A DNA stretch of 64,000 bases from Megachile rotundata (GCF_050947335.1 NC_134991.1:1054001-1118000), one strand, 5' to 3'. Positions 14,401-27,620 are shown, numbered from the stretch's first letter. The notes: generated by a model from the letters alone, not told the origin. Numbers and translations: made by a program.

Positions 14401-17366
14401 GGTCGAAATCCCAAAGGCCGAAATCTCAAAGGCCGAAATCCCAAAGGCCGAAATCGCAAAGGCCGAAATCCAAAGGGCCGAATTCCCAAACGCTGAAATT
14501 CCAAAGACCGATATCCCAAAGGCCGAAATCACAAGGGCGAAATCCCAAAGGGCGAAATCCCAAAGACTGAAATTCGAAAGACCGAAATCCCAAAGGCCGA
14601 AATCTCAAAGGCCAAAATCCCAAAGGCTGAAATTCCAAAGACCGACTACCCAAAGGCCGAAATGCCACAGGCCGAAATCCCAAGGGCCGAAATCCCAAAG
14701 GCCGAAATCACAAAGGCCGAAATCCCAAGGGCCGATATCCCAAAGGTACAAGTTCCAAACGCCGAAATCCCAAAGGCCGAAATCCCAAATGTCGAAATCC
14801 CATTGGATGAATTCCCAAAAGGCCGTAATCCCAATAGTCGCAATCCCAAAGGCCGAAATCCCAAGGGCCGATATTCTAATTTCGGAAATTCCAAAGGCCG
14901 AAATCCCAGACGCCGAAATCCCAAATGTCGAAATCACAAGGCCGAAATACCAAAGGATGAACTCCCAAAAGGCCGAAATCCCAAAGGTCGAAATCCCAAA
15001 GACCGAAATCCCAAAGGTCCTATTCCCAAAGGACGAAATTCCAAAGGCCGAAATCCCAAATGCCGATATCCCAAAGGCGGAAATTCCAAAGGCCGAAATC
15101 CAAAGGGCCGAAATCCCATAGACCGAAATCCCAAAGGCCGAAATCCCAAAGGTCGAAATCCCAAAGGCTGAAATCCCAAGGGCCGAAATCCCAAAGGTCG
15201 AAATTCCAAAGGCCGAAATCCTAAAGGCCGAAATCACAAAGGCCGAAATCCCAAAGACCGACTTCCCAAATGTCGAAATCCCAAAGGCCGAAATCCCAAA
15301 GGCCGAAATCCCAAAGGCCGAAATCCCAAAGGCTGAAATTCCAAAGGCCGAAATCCCAAAGGTCGAAATCCCAAAGGCGGAAATCCCAAAGGCCGCAATC
15401 CCAAGGGCCGGAATCCCAAGGGTCGAGATCCCAAAGTTCGAAATCCCAATGGCCGAAATCCCAAGGGCCGAAATCCCAAAGGTTGAAATTCCAAAGATCG
15501 ACATACCAAAGGCCGAAATCCCAAAGGCCGAAATCCCAAAGGCCGAAATCCCAAAGGCTGAAATCCTAAGGGCCGAAATCCCAAAGGTCGAAATTCCAAA
15601 GGCCGACATCCCAAAGGCCGAAATCTCAAAGTCCGAAATCCCAAAGGCTGAAATCCCAAAGACCAAAATCAAAATAGCCGAAATTCCAAAGGCTGAAATT
15701 CCAAAGACCGACATCCCAAAGGCCGAAATCACAATGGCCGATATCCTAAAGGCGGAAATTCCAAAGGACGAAATCCCAAACGCCGAATTCCCAAAAGGCC
15801 GAAATCCCAATGGCCGAAATCCTAAGAGTCGAAATCCCAAAGGCCGAAATCCCAAAGGTACAAATCCCAACGGTCGAAATCCCAAAGGCCGAAATCCCAA
15901 AGGCTGAAATTCGAAAGACCGAAATCCCAAAGGCCGAAATTTCAAAGGCCGAAATCCCAAAGGCCGAAATCCCAAAGGCCGAAATCCCAAACGCCGAAAT
16001 CCCAAAGGCCGAAATCCCAAAGGCCCAAATCCCAAGGGCCGAAATCACAAAGGTCGAAATCCCAAAGGCCGAAATCTCAAAGGCCGAAATCCCAAAGGCC
16101 AAAATCGCAAAGGCCGAAATCCAAAGGGCCGAAATCCCAAACGCTAAAATTCCAAAGACCGATATCCCAAAGGCCGAAATCACAAGGCCGAAATCCCAAG
16201 GGCCGAAATCCTAAACGCCGAAATCCCAAAGGCCGAAATCCCAAAGTCCGAAATCCCAAAGGCCCAAATCCCAAGGGCCGAAATCCCAAAGGTCGAAATC
16301 CCAAAGGCCGAAATCTCAAAGGCCGAAATCCAAAAGGCCGAAATCGCAAAGGCCGAAATCCCAAAGGTCGAAATCCCAGAGGCCGAAATCCCAAAGGCCG
16401 TAATCCCAAGGGCTGGAATCCCAAGGTTCGAGATATCAAAGGTCAGAATCCCAATGGCCGAAATCTCAAAGGCCGAAATCCCAAAGGCTGAACTTCCAAA
16501 GGCCGAAATCCCAAAGGTCGAAATCCCAAAGGCCGAAATCCCAAAGGCCGCAATCCCAAGGGCCGGAATACCAAGGTTCGAGATCCCAAAGGTCGAAATC
16601 CCAAAGGCCGAAATCTCAAAGGCCGAAATCCCAAAGGCCGAAATTCCAAAGGCCGAAATCCCAAAGGTCGAAATCACAAAGGCCGAAATCCCAAAGACCG
16701 ACTTCCCAAAGGTCGAAATCCCAAAGGCCGAAATCCCAAAGGCCGAAATCAAAAAAGGTCGAAATCCCAAAGGCCGAAATCCCAAAGGCCGCAATCCCAA
16801 GGGCCGGAATCCCAAAGGCTGAAATCCCAAAGGCCGGAATCCAAAGGGCCTAAATCCCAAAGGCTGAAATTCCAAAGACCGACTACCCAAAGGCCGAAAT
16901 GCCAGAGGCCGAAATCCCAAAGGCCGAAATCCCAAAGGCCGAAATCCCAAGGGCCGATATCCCAAAGGCCGAAATCCAAAAGGCCTAAATCCCAAGGGCC
17001 GAAATCCCAAAGGCCCAAATCCCAAGGGCCGAAATCCCAAAGGTCCAAATAACAAAGGCCGAAATCTCAAAGGCCGAAATTCCAAAGGCCGAAATCCAAA
17101 GCGCCAAAATCCCAAACGCTGAAATTCCAAAGACCGATATACCAAAGGCCGAAATCACAAGGTCGAAATCGCAAAGGCCGAAATCCCAAAGGCTGAAATT
17201 CGAAAGACCGAAATCCCAAAGGTCGAAATCTCAAAGGCCGAAATCCCAAATGTCGAAATCCCAAGGCCGAAATCCCAAAGGCTGAAATTCCAAAGACCGA
17301 CATCCCAAAGGCCGAAATCCCAAAGGCTGAAACTCCAAAGACCGACTTCCCAAAGGTCGAAATCCC
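11499..17366 (+). repeat. ~5.9 kb tandem higher-order repeat, copy 2
   Basis: Second copy of the 5,563-11,490 unit, net 60 bp (four monomers) shorter. The largest difference is near 14,140, where material from 8,209-8,270 is missing and the flanks rejoin in monomer register. Homology ends near 17,366: copy 1 continues into gccgaaatcccaaatgtc, while this copy continues into gccgatatcccaaaggtc. The 150-bp HOR near 16,390-16,830 is also shared with 10.5 kb, 46.2 kb and 53.7 kb. Confidence 0.92.
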
Positions 17367-18509
17367 AAAGGCCGATATCCCAAAGGTCGAAATCCTAAAG
17401 GCCGAAATCCAAAGGGCCGAAATCCTAAACTTCGAAATCCCAAAGGCCGAAATCCAAAGGGCCGAAATCCCAAAGGCTGAAATTCCAAAGGCCGAAATCT
17501 CAAAGGCCGAAATCCCAAAGGCTGAAATCCCAAAGACCGAAGTCAAAATAGCCGTAATCCCAAAGGCTGAAATTCCAAAGACCGACATCCCAAAGGCCGA
17601 AGTCCCAAAGGCCGAAATCACAATGGCCGATATCCTAAAGGCGGAAATTCCAAAGGACGAAATCCCAAACGCCGAAATCCAAAAAGGCCGAAATCCCAAT
17701 GGCCGAAATCCTAAGAGCCGAAATCCCAAAGGCCGAAATCCCAAAGGTCCAAATCCCAACGGTCGAAATCCCAAAGGCCGATATCCCAAGGGCCCATATC
17801 CCAAGGGCCCATATCCCAAGCGCCCATATCCCAAGGGCCGAAATCCCAAGGGCCGAAATTCCAAAGGCCGAAATCCCAAAGGCCGAAATCACAATGGCCG
17901 ATATCCTAAAGGCGGAAATTCCAAAGGACGAAATCCCAAACGCCGAAATCCCAAAAGGCCGAAATCCCAATGGCCGAAATCCTAAGAGCCGAAATCCCAA
18001 AGGTCCAAATCCCAACGGTCGAAATCCCAAAGGCCGATATCCTAAGGGCCCATATCCCAAGGGCCCATATCCCAAGGGCCGAAATCCCAAGGGCCGAAAT
18101 TCCAAAGGTCGAAATCCCAAAGTCCGAAATCCCAAGGCCAAAATACCAAAGGCCGAAATCCCAAAGGCCGAAATCCCAAAGGCAGAAATTCGAAAGACCG
18201 AAATCCCAAAGGCCGAAATTTCAAAGGCCGAAATCCCAAAGGCCGAAATCCCAAGGGCCGAAATTCCAAAGGTCGAAATCCCAAAGTCCGAAATCCCAAG
18301 GCCAAAATACCAAAGGCCGAAATCCCAAAGGCCGAAATCCCAAAGGCAGAAATTCGAAAGACCGAAATCCCAAAGGCCGAAATTTCAAAGGCCGAAATCC
18401 CAAAGGCCGAAATCCCAAAGGCCGAAATCCCAAACGCCGAAATCCCAAAGGCCGAAATCCCAACGGCCCAAATCCCAAGGGCCGAAATCCCAAAGGTCGA
18501 AATCCCAAA
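17367..18509 (+). repeat. Satellite region with two 271-bp modules
   Basis: Contains the marker caatggccgatatcc at 17,621 and 17,892, 271 bp apart (18 monomers plus 1 bp). The extra base comes from a 16-bp monomer (aaaaaggcc or caaaaggcc). Each module ends in a run of the variant ggcccatatcccaag, three copies near 17,790 and two near 18,046. From about 17,275 to 18,389 this stretch matches 18,968-20,082 at an offset of 1,693 bp. Confidence 0.85.
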
Positions 18510-20697
18510 GGCCGAAATCTCAAAGGCCGAAATCCCAAAGGCCAAAATCGCAAAGGCCGAAATCCAAAGGGCCGAAATCCCAAACGCTGAAATTCCAAAG
18601 ACCGATATCCCAAAGGCCGAAATCACAAGGCCGAAATCCCAAGGGCCGAAATCCTAAACGCCGAAATCCCAAAGGCCGAAGTCCCAAAGGCCGAAGTCCC
18701 AAAGGCCGAAATCCCAAAGGCCCAAATCCCAAGGGCCGAAATCCCAAAGGTCGAAATCCCAAAGGCCGAAATCTCAAAGCCCGAAATCGCAAAGGCCGAA
18801 ATCCAAAGGGCCGAAATCCCAAACGCTGAAATTCCAAAGGTCGAAATCCCAGAGGCCGAAATTCGAAAGACCGAAATCCCAAAGGCCGAAGTCTCAAAGG
18901 CCGAAATCCCAAATGTCGAAATCCCAAGGCCGAAATCCCAAAGGCCGAAATGCAAGGGGCCGAAATCCCAAAGGCTGAAATTCCAAAGACCGACATCCCA
19001 AAGGCCGAAATCCCAAAGGCTGAAACTCCAAAGACCGACTTCCCAAAGGTCGAAATCCCAGAGGCCGATATCCCAAAGGTCGAAATCCTAAAGGCCGAAA
19101 TCCAAAGGGCCGAAATCCTAAACTTCGAAATCCCAAAGGCCGAAATCCAAAGGGCCGAAATCCCAAAGGCTGAAATTCCAAAGGCCGAAATCTCAAAGGC
19201 CGAAATCCCAAAGGCTGAAATCCCAAAGACCGAAATCAAAATAGCCGAAATCCCAAAGGCTGAAATTCCAAAGACCGACATCCCAAAGGCCGAAATCCCA
19301 AAGGCCGAAATCACAATGGCCGATATCCTAAAGGCGGAAATTCCAAAGGACGAAATCCCAAACGCCGAAATCCAAAAAGGCCGAAATCCCAATGGCCGAA
19401 ATCCTAAGAGCCGAAATCCCAAAGGCCGAAATCCCAAAGGTCCAAATCCCAACGGTCGAAATCCCAAAGGCCGATATCCCAAGGGCCCATATCCCAAGGG
19501 CCCATATCCCAAGGGCCCATATCCCAAGGGCCGAAATCCCAAGGGCCGAAATTCCAAAGGCCGAAATCCCAAAGGCCGAAATCACAATGGCCGATATCCT
19601 AAAGGCGGAAATTCCAAAGGACGAAATCCCAAACGCCGAAATCCCAAAAGGCCGAAATCCCAATGGCCGAAATCCTAAGAGCCGAAATCCCAAAGGTCCA
19701 AATACCAACGGTCGAAATCCCAAAGGCCGATATCCCAAGGGCCCATATCCCAAGGGCCCATATCCCAAGGGCCGAAATCCCAAGGACCGAAACTCCAAAG
19801 GTCGAAATCCCAAAGCCCGAAATCCCAAGGCCAAAATACCAAAGGCCGAAATCCCAAAGGCCGAAATCCCAAAGGCAGAAATTCGAAAGACCGAAATCCC
19901 AAAGGCCGAAATTTCAAAGGCCGAAATCCCAAAGGCCGAAATCCCAAGGGCCGAAATTCCAAAGGTCGAAATCCCAAAGTCCGAAATCCCAAGGCCAAAA
20001 TACCAAAGGCCGAAATCCCAAAGGCCGAAATCCCAAAGGCAGAAATTCGAAAGACCGAAATCCCAAAGGCCGAAATTTCAAAGGCTGAAATTCGAAAGAC
20101 CGAAATCCCAAAGGCCGAAATCTCAAGGGCCGAAATCCCAAAGGCCGAAATTCCAAAGGCCGAAATCCCAAAGGTCGAAATCACAAAGGCCGAAATCCCA
20201 AAGACCGACTTCCCAAATGTCGAAATCCCAAAGGCCGAAATCCCAAAGGCCGAAATCCCAAAGGCCGAAATCCCAAAGGTCGAAATCCCAGAGGCCGAAA
20301 TCCCAAAGGCCGTAATCCCAAGGGCCGGAATGCCAAGGTTCGAGATCCCAAAGGTCAGAATCCCAATGGCCGAAATCTCAAAGGCCGAAATCCCAAAGGC
20401 TGAAATTCCAAAGGCCGAAATCCCAAAGGTCGAAATCCCAAAGGCGGAAATCCCAAAGGCCGCAATCCCAAGGGCCGGAATCCCAAGGGTCGAGATCCCA
20501 AAGTTCGAAATCCCAATGGCCGAAATCCCAAGGGCCGAAATCCCAAAGGTTGAAATTCCAAAGATCGACATACCAAAGGCCGAAATCCCAAAGGCCGAAA
20601 TCCCAAAGGCCGAAATCCCAAAGGCCGAAATCCCAAAGGCTGAAATCCTAAGGGCCAAAATCCCAAAGGTCGAAATTCCAAAGGCCGACATCCCAAA
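18510..20697 (+). repeat. ~2.19 kb tandem higher-order repeat, copy 1
   Basis: Directly followed by a second copy at 20,698-22,732. The offset starts at 2,188, falls to 2,173 (one monomer lost in the gccgaagtc doublet near 18,680), then to 2,039 (134 bp lost near 19,740) and to about 2,024. It contains the aaatgcaagggg marker at 18,949, two 271-bp modules (markers at 19,313 and 19,584) with three and two ggcccatatcccaag monomers, and a 150-bp HOR near 20,318-20,468. Confidence 0.88.
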
Positions 20698-22732
20698 GGC
20701 CGAAATCTCAAAGGCCGAAATCCCAAAGGCCAAAATCGCAAAGGCCGAAATCCAAAGGGCCGAAATCCCAAACGCTGAAATTCCAAAGACCGATATCCCA
20801 AAGGCCGAAATCACAAGGCCGAAATCCCAAGGGCCGAAATCCTAAACGCCGAAATCCCAAAGGCCGAAGTCCCAAAGGCCGAAATCCCAAAGGCCCAAAT
20901 CCCAAGGGCCGAAATCCCAAAGGTCGAAATCCCAAAGGCCGAAATCTCAAAGCCCGAAATCGCAAAGGCCGAAATCCAAAGGGCCGAAATCCCAAACGCT
21001 GAAATTCCAAAGGTCGAAATCCCAGAGGCCGAAATTCGAAAGACCGAAATCCCAAAGGCCGAAGTCTCAAAGGCCGAAATCCCAAATGTCGAAATCCCAA
21101 GGCCGAAATCCCAAAGGCCGAAATGCAAGGGGCCGAAATCCCAAAGGCTGAAATTCCAAAGACCGACATCCCAAAGGCCGAAATCCCAAAGGCTGAAACT
21201 CCAAAGACCGACTTCCCAAAGGTCGAAATCCCAGAGGCCGATATCCCAAAGGTCGAAATCCTAAAGGCCGAAATCCAAAGGGCCGAAATCCTAAACTTCG
21301 AAATCCCAAAGGCCGAAATCCAAAGGGCCGAAATCCCAAAGGCTGAAATTCCAAAGGCCGAAATCTCAAAGGCCGAAATCCCAAAGGCTGAAATCCCGAA
21401 GACCGAAATCAAAATAGCCGAAATCCCAAAGGCTGAAATTCCAAAGACCGACATCCCAAAGGCCGAAATCCCAAAGGCCGAAATCACAATGGCCGATATC
21501 CTAAAGGCGGAAATTCCAAAGGACGAAATCCCAAACGCCGAAATCCAAAAAGGCCGAAATCCCAATGGCCGAAATCCTAAGAGCCGAAATCCCAAAGGCC
21601 GAAATCCCAAAGGTCCAAATCCCAACGGTCGAAATCCCAAAGGCCGATATCCCAAGGGCCCATATCCCAAGGGCCCATATCCCAAGGGCCCATATCCCAA
21701 GGGCCGAAATCCCAAGGGCCGAAATTCCAAAGGCCGAAATCCCAAAGGCCGAAATCACAATGGCCGATATCCTAAAGGCGGAAATTCCAAAGGACGAAAT
21801 CCCAAACGCCGAAATCCCAAAAGGCCGAAATCCCAATGGCCGAAATCCTAAGAGCCGAAATCCCAAAGGTCCAAATCCCAACGGTCGAAATCCCAAAGGC
21901 CGATATCCCAAAGGCAGAAATTCGAAAGACCGAAATCCCAAAGGCCGAAATTTCAAAGGCCGAAATCCCAAAGGCCGAAATCCCAAGGGCCGAAATTCCA
22001 AAGGTCGAAATCCCAAAGTCCGAAATCCCAAGGCCAAAATACCAAAGGCCGAAATCCCAAAGGCCGAAATCCCAAAGGCAGAAATTCGAAAGACCGAAAT
22101 CCCAAAGGCCGAAATTTCAAAGGCTGAAATTCGAAAGACCGAAATCCCAAAGGCCGAAATCTCAAGGGCCGAAATCCCAAAGGCCGAAATTCCAAAGGCC
22201 GAAATCCCAAAGGTCGAAATCACAAAGGCCGAAATCCCAAAGACCGACTTCCCAAATGTCGAAATCCCAAAGGCCGAAATCCCAAAGGCCGAAATCCCAA
22301 AGGCCGAAATCCCAAAGGTCGAAATCCCAGAGGCCGAAATCCCAAAGGCCGTAATCCCAAGGGCCGGAATGCCAAGGTTCGAGATCCCAAAGGTCAGAAT
22401 CCCAATGGCCGAAATCTCAAAGGCCGAAATCCCAAAGGCTGAAATTCCAAAGGCCGAAATCCCAAAGGTCGAAATCCCAAAGGCGGAAATCCCAAAGGCC
22501 GCAATCCCAAGGGCCGGAATCCCAAGGGTCGAGATCCCAAAGTTCGAAATCCCAATGGCCGAAATCCCAAGGGCCGAAATCCCAAAGGTTGAAATTCCAA
22601 AGATCGACATACCAAAGGCCGAAATCCCAAAGGCCGAAATCCCAAAGGCCGAAGTCCCAAAGGCTGAAATCCTAAGGGCCAAAATCCCAAAGGTCGAAAT
22701 TCCAAAGGCCGACATCCCAAAGGCCGAAATCC
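20698..22732 (+). repeat. ~2.03 kb tandem higher-order repeat, copy 2
   Basis: Second copy of 18,510-20,697, shorter by a 15-bp, a 134-bp and a further 15-bp deletion. The 134-bp loss (9 monomers minus 1 bp) removes the second cccatatcc run and fuses gccgatatcccaaag to gcagaaattcg at about 21,912. Markers: aaatgcaagggg at 21,122, caatggccgatatcc at 21,487 and 21,758. Confidence 0.88.
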
Positions 22733-25021
22733 CAAAGTCCGAAATCCCAAAGGCTGAAATCCCAAAGACCAAAATCAAAATAGCCGAAATTCCAAAGGCT
22801 GAAATTCCAAAGACCGACATCCCAAAGGCCGAAATCACAATGGCCGATATCCTAAAGGCGGAAATTCCAAAGGACGAAATCCCAAACGCCGAAATCCCAA
22901 AAGGCCGAAATCCCAATGGCCTAAATCCTAAGAGTCGAAATCCGAAAGGCCGAAATCCCAAAGGTACAAATCCCAACGGTCGAAATCCCAAAGGCCGAAA
23001 TCCCAAAGGCTGAAATTCGAAAGACCGAAATCCCAAAGGCCGAAATTTCAAAGGCCGAAATCCCAAAGGCCGAAATCCCAAAGGCCGTAATCCCAAGGGC
23101 CGGAATCCCAAAGGCCGAAATCCCAAAGGCCCAAATCCCAAACGCTGAAATTCCAAAGACCGATATCCCAAAGGCCGAAATCACAAGGCCGAAATCCCAA
23201 GGGCCGAAATCCTAAACGCCGAAATCCCAAAGGCCGAAATCCCAAAGGCCGAAATCCCAAAGGCCCAAATCCCAAGGGCCGAAATCCCAAAGGTCGAAAT
23301 CCCAAAGGCCGAAATCTCAAAGGCCGAAATCGCAAAGGCCGAAATCCAAAGGGCCGAAATCCCAAACGCTGAAATTCCAAAGACCGATATCCCAAAGGCC
23401 GAAATCCCAAGGGCCGATATCCCAAAGGTACAAGTTCCAAACGCCGAAATCCCAAAGGCCGAAATCCCAAATGTCGAAATCCCATTGGATGAATTCCCAA
23501 AATGCCGTAATCCCAATAGTCGCAATCCCAAAGGGCGAAATCCCAAGGGCCGATATCCTAATTTCGGAAATTCCAAAGGCCGAAATCCCAAACGCCGAAA
23601 TCCCAAATGTCGAAATCACAAGGCCGAAATACCAAAGGATGAACTCCCAAAAGGCCGAAATCCCAAAGGTCGAAATCCCAAAGGCCGAAATCCCAAAGGT
23701 CCAAATCCCAAAGGACGAAATTCCAAAGGCCGAAATACCAAATGCCGATATCCCAAAGGCGGAAATTCCAAAGGCCGAAATCCAAAGGGCCGAAATCCCA
23801 TAGACCGACATCCCAAAGGCCGAAATCCCAAAGGCTGAAACTCCAAAGACCGACTTCCCAAAGGTCGAAATCCCAGAGGCCGATATCCCAAAGGTCGAAA
23901 TCCCAAAGGCCGAAATCCAAAGGGCCGAAATCCCAAAGGCTGAAATTCCAAAAGCCGAAATCTCAAAGGCCGAAATCTCAAAGGCCGAAATCCCAAAGGC
24001 CGAAATCGCAAAAGGCCGAAATCCAAAGCGCCGAAATCCCAAACGCTGAAATTCCAAAGACCGATATACCAAAGGCCGAAATCACAAGGCCGAAATAGCA
24101 AAGACCGAAATCCCAAAGGCCGAAATCTCAAAGGCCGAAATCCCAAATGTCGAAATCCCAAGGCCGAAATCCCAAAGGCAGAAATTCCAAAGACCGACAT
24201 CCCAAAGGCCGAAATCCCAAAGGCTGAAACTCCAAAGACCGACTTCCCAAAGGTCGAAATCCCAGAGGCCGATATCCCAAAGGTCGAAATCCCAAAGGCC
24301 GAAATCCAAAGGGCCGAAATCCTAAACTTCGAAATCCCAAAGCCCGTAATCACAATGGCCGATATCCTAAAGGCGGAAATTCCAAAGGACGAAATCCCAA
24401 ACGCCGAAATCCCAAAAGGCCGAAATCCCAATGGCCGAAATCCTAAGAGCCGAAATCCCAAAGGCCGAAATCCCAAAGGTCCAAATCCCAACGGTCGAAA
24501 TCCCAAAGGCCGATATCCCAAGGGCCCATATCCCAAGGGCCGAAATCCCAAGGGCCGAAATTCCAAAGGCCGAAATCCCAAAGGCCGAAATCACAATGGC
24601 CGATATCCTAAAGGCGGAAATTCCAAAGGACGAAATCCCAAACGCCGAAATCCCAAAAGGCCGAAATCCCAATGGCCGAAATCCTAAGAGCCGAAATCCC
24701 AAAGGTCCAAATCCCAACGGTCGAAATCCCAAAGGCCGATATCCCAAGGGCCCATATCCCAAGAGCCCATATCCCAAGGGCCGAAATCCCAAGGGCCGAA
24801 ATTCCAAAGGTCGAAATCCCAAAGTCCGAAATCCCAAGGCCAAAATACCAAAGGCCGAAATCTCAAAGGCCGAAATCCCAAAGGCTGAAATTCGAAAGAC
24901 CGAAATCCCAAAGGCCGAAATTTCAAAGGCCGAAATCCCAAAGGCCGAAATCACAAGGCCGAAATCACAAGGCCGAAATCACAAGGCCGAAATCCCAAGG
25001 GCCGAAATCCTAAACGCCGAA
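22733..25021 (+). repeat. Mixed-module satellite region
   Basis: Same monomer throughout. 23,410-23,950 carries the cattggatgaattcc, aatttcggaaatt and gaactccc modules in the order seen at 5,386-5,950 (offset near 18,035). 24,120-24,950 carries the 271-bp module family related to 17.2-18.3 kb, with shorter cccatatcc runs (one copy near 24,525; two near 24,750, one of them ggcccat preceded by caaga). Three short 14-bp (cacaaggcc) monomers sit together near 24,946-24,990. Confidence 0.85.
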
Positions 25022-27620
25022 ATCCCAAAGGCCGAAATCCCAAACGCCGAAATCCCAAAGGCCGAAATCCCAAAGGCCCAAATCCCAAGGGCCGAAATCC
25101 CAAAGGTCGAAATCCCAAAGGCCGAAATCTCAAAGGCCGAAATCGCAAAGGCCGAAATCCAAAGGGCCGAAATCCCAAACGCTGAAATTCCAAAGACCGA
25201 TATCCCAAAGGCCGAAATCACAAGGGCGAAATCCAAAAGGCCGAAATCCCAAAGGCCGAAATCCCAAAGGCCGAAATCACAATGGCCGATATCCTAAAGG
25301 CGGAAATTCCAAAGGACGAAATCCCAAACGCCGAAATCCCAAAAGGCCGAAATCCCAATGGCCGAAATCCTAAGAGCCGAAATCCCAAAGGTCCAAATCC
25401 CAACGGTCGAAATCCCAAAGGCCGATATCCCAAGGGCCCATATCCCAAGGGCCCATATCCCAAGGGCCGAAATCCCAAGGGCCGAAATTCCAAAGGTCGA
25501 AATCCCAAAGTCCGAAATCCCAAGGCCAAAATACCAAAGGCCGAAATCCCAAAGGCCGAAATCCCAAAGGCAGAAATTCGAAAGACCGAAATCCCAAAGG
25601 CCGAAATTTCAAAGGCCGAAATACCAAAGGCCGAAATCCCAAGGGCCGAAATTCCAAAGGTCGAAATCCCAAAGTCCGAAATCCCAAGGCCAAAATACCA
25701 AAGGCCGAAATCCCAAAGGCCGAAATCCCAAAGGCCGAAATCCCAAAGGCAGAAAGTCGAAAGACCGAAATCCCAAAGGCCGAAATTTCAAAGGCCGAAA
25801 TCCCAAAGGCCGAAATCCCAAAGGCCGAAATCCCAAACGCCGAAATCCCAAAGGCCGAAATCCCAACGGCCCAAATCCCAAGGGCCGAAATCCCAAAGGT
25901 CGAAATCCCAAAGGCCGAAATCTCAAAGGCCGAAATCCCAAAGGCCAAAATCGCAAAGGCCGAAATCCAAAGGGCCGAAATCCCAAACGCTGAAATTCCA
26001 AAGACCGATATCCCAAAGGCCGAAATCACAAGGCCGAAATCACAAGGGCCGAAATCCTAAACGCCGAAATCCCAAAGGCCGAAATCCCAAAGGCCGAAAT
26101 CCCAAAGGCCGAAATCCCAAAGGCCGAAATCCCAAAGGCCCAAATCCCAAGGGCCGAAATCCCAAAGGTCGAAATCCCAAAGGCCGAAGTCTCAAAGGCC
26201 GAAATCGCAAAGGCCGAAATCCAAAGGGCCGAATTCCCAAACGCTGAAATTCCAAAGACCGATATCCCAAAGGCCGAAATCACAAGGGCGAAATCCCAAA
26301 GGCCGAAATCCCAAAGTCCGAAATCCCAAAGGCCGAAATCCCAAAGGCTGAAATTCGAAAGACCGAAATCCCAAAGGCCGAAATCTCAAAGGCCGAAATC
26401 CCAAAGGCCGAAATTCCAAAGGCCGTAATCCCAAAGGTCGAAATCACAAAGGCCGAAATCCCAAAGACCGACTTCCCAAAGGTCGAAATCCCAAAGGCTG
26501 AAATCCCAAAGGCCGAAATCCCAAAGGCCGAAATCCCAAAGGTCGAAATCCCAGAGGCCGAAATCCCAAAGGCCGTAATCCCAAGGGCCGGAATCCCAAG
26601 GTTCGAGATATCAAAGGTCAGAATCCCAATGGCCGAAATCTCAAAGGCCGAAATCACAAAGGCTGAAATTCCAAAGGCCGAAATCCCAAAGGTCGAAATC
26701 CCAAAGGCCGAAATCCCAAAGGCCGCAAACCCAAGGGCCGGAATGACAAGGTTCGAGATCCCAAAGGTCAGAATCCCAATGGCCGAAATCTCAAAGGCCG
26801 AAATCCCAAAGGCTGAAATTCCAAAGGCCGAAATCCCAAACGTCGAAATCCCAAAGGCGGAAATCCCAAAGGCCGCAATCCCAAGGGCCGGAATCCCAAG
26901 GGTCGAGATCCCAAAGTTCGAAATCCCAATGGCCGAAATCCCAAGGGCCGAAATCCCAAAGGCTGAAATTCCAAAAGCCGAAATCTCAAAGGCCGAAATC
27001 CCAGAGGCTGAAATCCCAAAGACCGAAATCCAAAGGGCCGAAATCCCAAAGGTTGAAATTCCAAAGATCGACATACCATAGGCCGAAATCACATAGGCCG
27101 AAATCCCAAAGGCCGAAATCCCAAAGGCTGAAATCCTAAGGGCCGAAATCCCAAAGGTCGAAATTCCAAAGGCCGACATCCCAAAGGCCGAAATCTCAAA
27201 GTCCGAAATCCCAAAGGCTGAAATTCCAAAGACCGACATCCCAAAGGCCGAAATCACAATGGCCGATATCCTAAAGGCGGAAATTCCAAAGGACGAAATC
27301 CCAAACGCCGAAATCCCAAAAGGCCGAAATCCCAATGGCCGAAATCCTAAGAGTCGAAATCCCAAAGGCCGAAATCCCAAGGTCAAAATACCAAAGGCCG
27401 AAATCCCAAAGGCCGAAATCCCAAAGGCTGAAATTCGAAAGACCGAAATCCCAAAGGCCGAAATTTCAAAGGCCGAAATCCCAAAGGCCGAAATCCCAAA
27501 GGCCGAAATCCCAAACGCCGAAATCCCAAAGGCCGAAATCCCAAAGGCCCAAATCCCAAGGGCCGAAATCACAAAGGTCGAAATCCCAAAGGCCGAAATC
27601 TCAAAGGCCGAAATCCCAAA
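25022..27620 (+). repeat. ~2.6 kb higher-order repeat, copy 1 (paired with 29037-31665)
   Basis: Matches 29,037-31,665 at an offset of 4,015 bp, rising to 4,045 after two extra monomers in the later copy near 30,530. Shared rare features include caaacccaag, cataggcc doublets near 27,078 and 27,093, aaagtcgaaag near 25,757, and three consecutive 150-bp-spaced gccgg markers (26,582, 26,732, 26,882). Homology fades near 27,620 where aaatcccaaagg in this copy faces aaatccaaaagg. Confidence 0.88.
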
